From positions 53,670 to 117,669 of the forward strand of contig DIEY01000003.1 in NCBI GenBank assembly GCA_002418865.1: a DNA stretch of 64,000 nt, written 5' to 3'. Positions 62,808-64,000 of this stretch are shown one piece after another. How positions within the stretch are numbered: the first letter of the stretch is position 1; every line of letters begins with the position of its first letter. Source of the DNA: Bacteroidales bacterium UBA5762 (lineage in GTDB: Bacteria; Bacteroidota; Bacteroidia; Bacteroidales; TTA-H9). Made by a program: the position numbers and the translations under genes. The notes beneath the pieces were generated by a model. The model made no database searches and was not told the origin of the DNA. It saw nothing but the letters and a program-made list of their open reading frames with translations.

Positions 62808-63422
62808 TTGACTTTTCAATTTAAAATTCAATTACAAAACGTTACCAAACCGCCAGTATGGCGGCGAGTGCTTGTGCCGTCGGAAATTACCTTCGACCAG
62901 TTTCATCACATCATTCAAGATGCCTTTGGATGGGAGAATGAACACATGTATACTTTCTCTCTTTCGGGTTATGGCTCAAGTCCGCTCATCGAGATTAACC
63001 CAGAAAACGATGCAAATGATTTTTTTTCTTTTCCTTCGAGAAATCCAACTCAAAAGATGAATGCTAAGAAAACCAAAATTTCGGATATTTTCAATACAGA
63101 AGGGCAGATCTTTACTTATATCTATGATTTTGGGGACAATTGGGTGCATAAAATTATATTGGAGAGAATCGCTGAAAAAGACAATTCTCTTTCAGCTATA
63201 TTATTAAAAGGGAAGGGTGTGTGCCCGCCTGAAGATTGTGGTGGTCCTTGGGGTTATAAAAAGATAAAAAGTACAATTGCTGATAAGTCGGATCCTGAAA
63301 GAGAGGAAATACTTCAATGGTTGGGTCTGGAATCGGATGAAGAATGGAATCCTGACGCCTACAATTTTGAAAGAGAAGCTGTGTATTTTAATCGATTGTA
63401 TAAAAATATATTGGGGAAATAA
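62808..63422 (+). CDS. Plasmid pRiA4b ORF-3-family protein embedded in the cas operon
   Basis: 204 residues, start TTG at 62808 (no in-frame ATG before residue 47). Family motifs: IQLQNVTKPPVWRRVLVP, TFDQFHHIIQDAFGWENEHMYTF, YIYDFGDNWVHKIILERI and GVCPPEDCGGPWGY. These proteins occur on plasmids, in transposon-like elements (IS1096 TnpR-like passenger) and in varied genomic places; their molecular role is not established. It lies between cas3 (160 bp gap) and cas4 (34 bp gap), on the same strand. It is not a recognised Cas protein. It could be a stray passenger gene or a type I-B accessory. Confidence 0.85.
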   Translation: MTFQFKIQLQNVTKPPVWRRVLVPSEITFDQFHHIIQDAFGWENEHMYTFSLSGYGSSPLIEINPENDANDFFSFPSRNPTQKMNAKKTKISDIFNTEGQIFTYIYDFGDNWVHKIILERIAEKDNSLSAILLKGKGVCPPEDCGGPWGYKKIKSTIADKSDPEREEILQWLGLESDEEWNPDAYNFEREAVYFNRLYKNILGK

Positions 63423-63456
63423 ATGTAAAAACCCTTGTGATTTTATTTTTTGCTTT

Positions 63457-63972
63457 ATGATAGTGACCGGCACGCATTTCAATTATTATCAGGTTTGCAA
63501 ACGAAAACTCTGGCTGTTTGCAAACGGAATCAATATGGAGGATACCTCCGACTTGGTATATGATGGCAAGTTAATTCATGAAACATCGTATCCGCAACGT
63601 TCGGAACGGTATGAAGAAGTGGAAATCGACGGCATAAAAATCGATTATTACGATGCACGGAATAAAGTGATCCACGAAATTAAGCGTTCGGACAAAGTGG
63701 AGGAGGCACATGTCTGGCAAGTGAAATATTACATTTACGTGCTGGAACGCAATGGACTGAAAGAGGTTAGCGGGTTGTTGGAATATCCGACGCTGCGTCA
63801 AACAACCAAAGTGGAACTAACCGATGCTGACCGGCAGAAAATTGCTGAAATGAAGAAAGAGATTACTGAAATTATTCAATCCGATGATTGCCCTCCGGTG
63901 ATTCATTCGAAAATTTGTAAGACTTGCAGTTACTATGATTTTTGTTATGTGGAAGAGGAAAAAGAGAGCTGA
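63457..63972 (+). CDS. cas4: Cas4 exonuclease (RecB-like, Fe-S)
   Basis: 171 residues from ATG 63457 (MIVTGTHFNYYQVCKRKLW), the standard Cas4 opening; the longer frame upstream overlaps the previous gene. The four cluster cysteines are present: Cys14 and the C-terminal CKTCSYYDFC (154, 157, 163). The nuclease core has GKLIHE (His41), IDYYDARNKVIHEIKRS (Asp63, Glu74, Lys76) and WQVKYYIYVLE (Gln88). Cas4 trims prespacers and sets PAM orientation during spacer uptake, with Cas1 and Cas2 that should lie just past the window. Sampled lines count 42-45% GC, in contrast to cas3. Only 28 bp of the window follow the stop. Confidence 0.95.
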   Translation: MIVTGTHFNYYQVCKRKLWLFANGINMEDTSDLVYDGKLIHETSYPQRSERYEEVEIDGIKIDYYDARNKVIHEIKRSDKVEEAHVWQVKYYIYVLERNGLKEVSGLLEYPTLRQTTKVELTDADRQKIAEMKKEITEIIQSDDCPPVIHSKICKTCSYYDFCYVEEEKES

Positions 63973-64000
63973 AGAATTGGTGATAATCCGATGGGTGATA

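Noticed and set aside
63277..63456. N-terminal 60-residue extension of Cas4
   Set aside because: It overlaps the preceding gene in another frame. The Cas4 family starts with the TGTHFNYY motif, matched by ATG 63457.

Overview
The window is a stretch of chromosome from a member of the Bacteroidota, probably a free-living or environmental Bacteroidales-like lineage. The evidence is: a type IX secretion (T9SS) C-terminal sorting domain; lipoproteins with short Bacteroidota-type signal peptides; a prokaryotic CCDC81-like HU domain fused to SPOR; a tRNA-guanine transglycosylase without the zinc cysteines; few Shine-Dalgarno sequences; and promoters matching the Bacteroidota pattern TTTG-N19-TAnnTTTG. 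The DNA is AT-rich. No IS element, rRNA operon or CRISPR array was found.

Layout. 1-2.2 kb: end of an inositol monophosphatase gene, an NfeD-type membrane protease and a macrodomain protein. 2.2-8.2 kb (minus strand): a four-gene locus that looks like a synthase-dependent polysaccharide export system. It contains a processive GT2 synthase, a receiver/zinc-ribbon/degenerate-GGDEF protein, an HlyD-like periplasmic adaptor and a TolC-like protein fused to a TIM-barrel glycosidase-like domain. A histidine kinase is divergently transcribed at 8.8-10.4 kb. 10.4-20 kb: an outer-membrane protein, tRNA-His, an S9 hydrolase, rlmN, yidD, tRNA-Leu, the tig-clpP-clpX proteostasis operon and pfkA. 20-26 kb: a DUF4294-like protein, a polyprenyl-phosphate sugar transferase with a lipoprotein and a Gfo/Idh oxidoreductase, pcm, and an NtrC-like regulator lacking a DNA-binding domain. 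26.3-31.4 kb: rimP-nusA-infB. 31.5-40.8 kb (minus): purA, fur, then the run nfu, thioredoxin-like, panC, panD, flippase-like, rfaE2, radA, spoT. 40.9-55 kb: an M49-like peptidase, a cluster of short repeats, trmB, HU-SPOR, kdsB, hutU, an ECF sigma factor overlapping a GT2 gene, tgt, an LptF/G permease, a TetR regulator, a T9SS cargo protein and pgeF.

55.5-64 kb: a type I-B CRISPR-Cas operon, cas6-cas8b-cas7-cas5-cas3-[pRiA4b ORF-3-like gene]-cas4, cut by the window end before cas1/cas2. The extra gene between cas3 and cas4 is not a standard Cas protein. Base composition also changes sharply inside the operon: cas6 and cas4 are GC-richer, while cas8, much of cas7 and cas5, cas3 and the extra gene are AT-rich. 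This suggests that the interference cassette was exchanged as a unit.

The best candidates for something undescribed are the polysaccharide-export locus with the TolC-glycosidase fusion and its zinc-ribbon regulator (2.2-8.2 kb), and the mosaic type I-B operon with its extra gene (55.5-64 kb).
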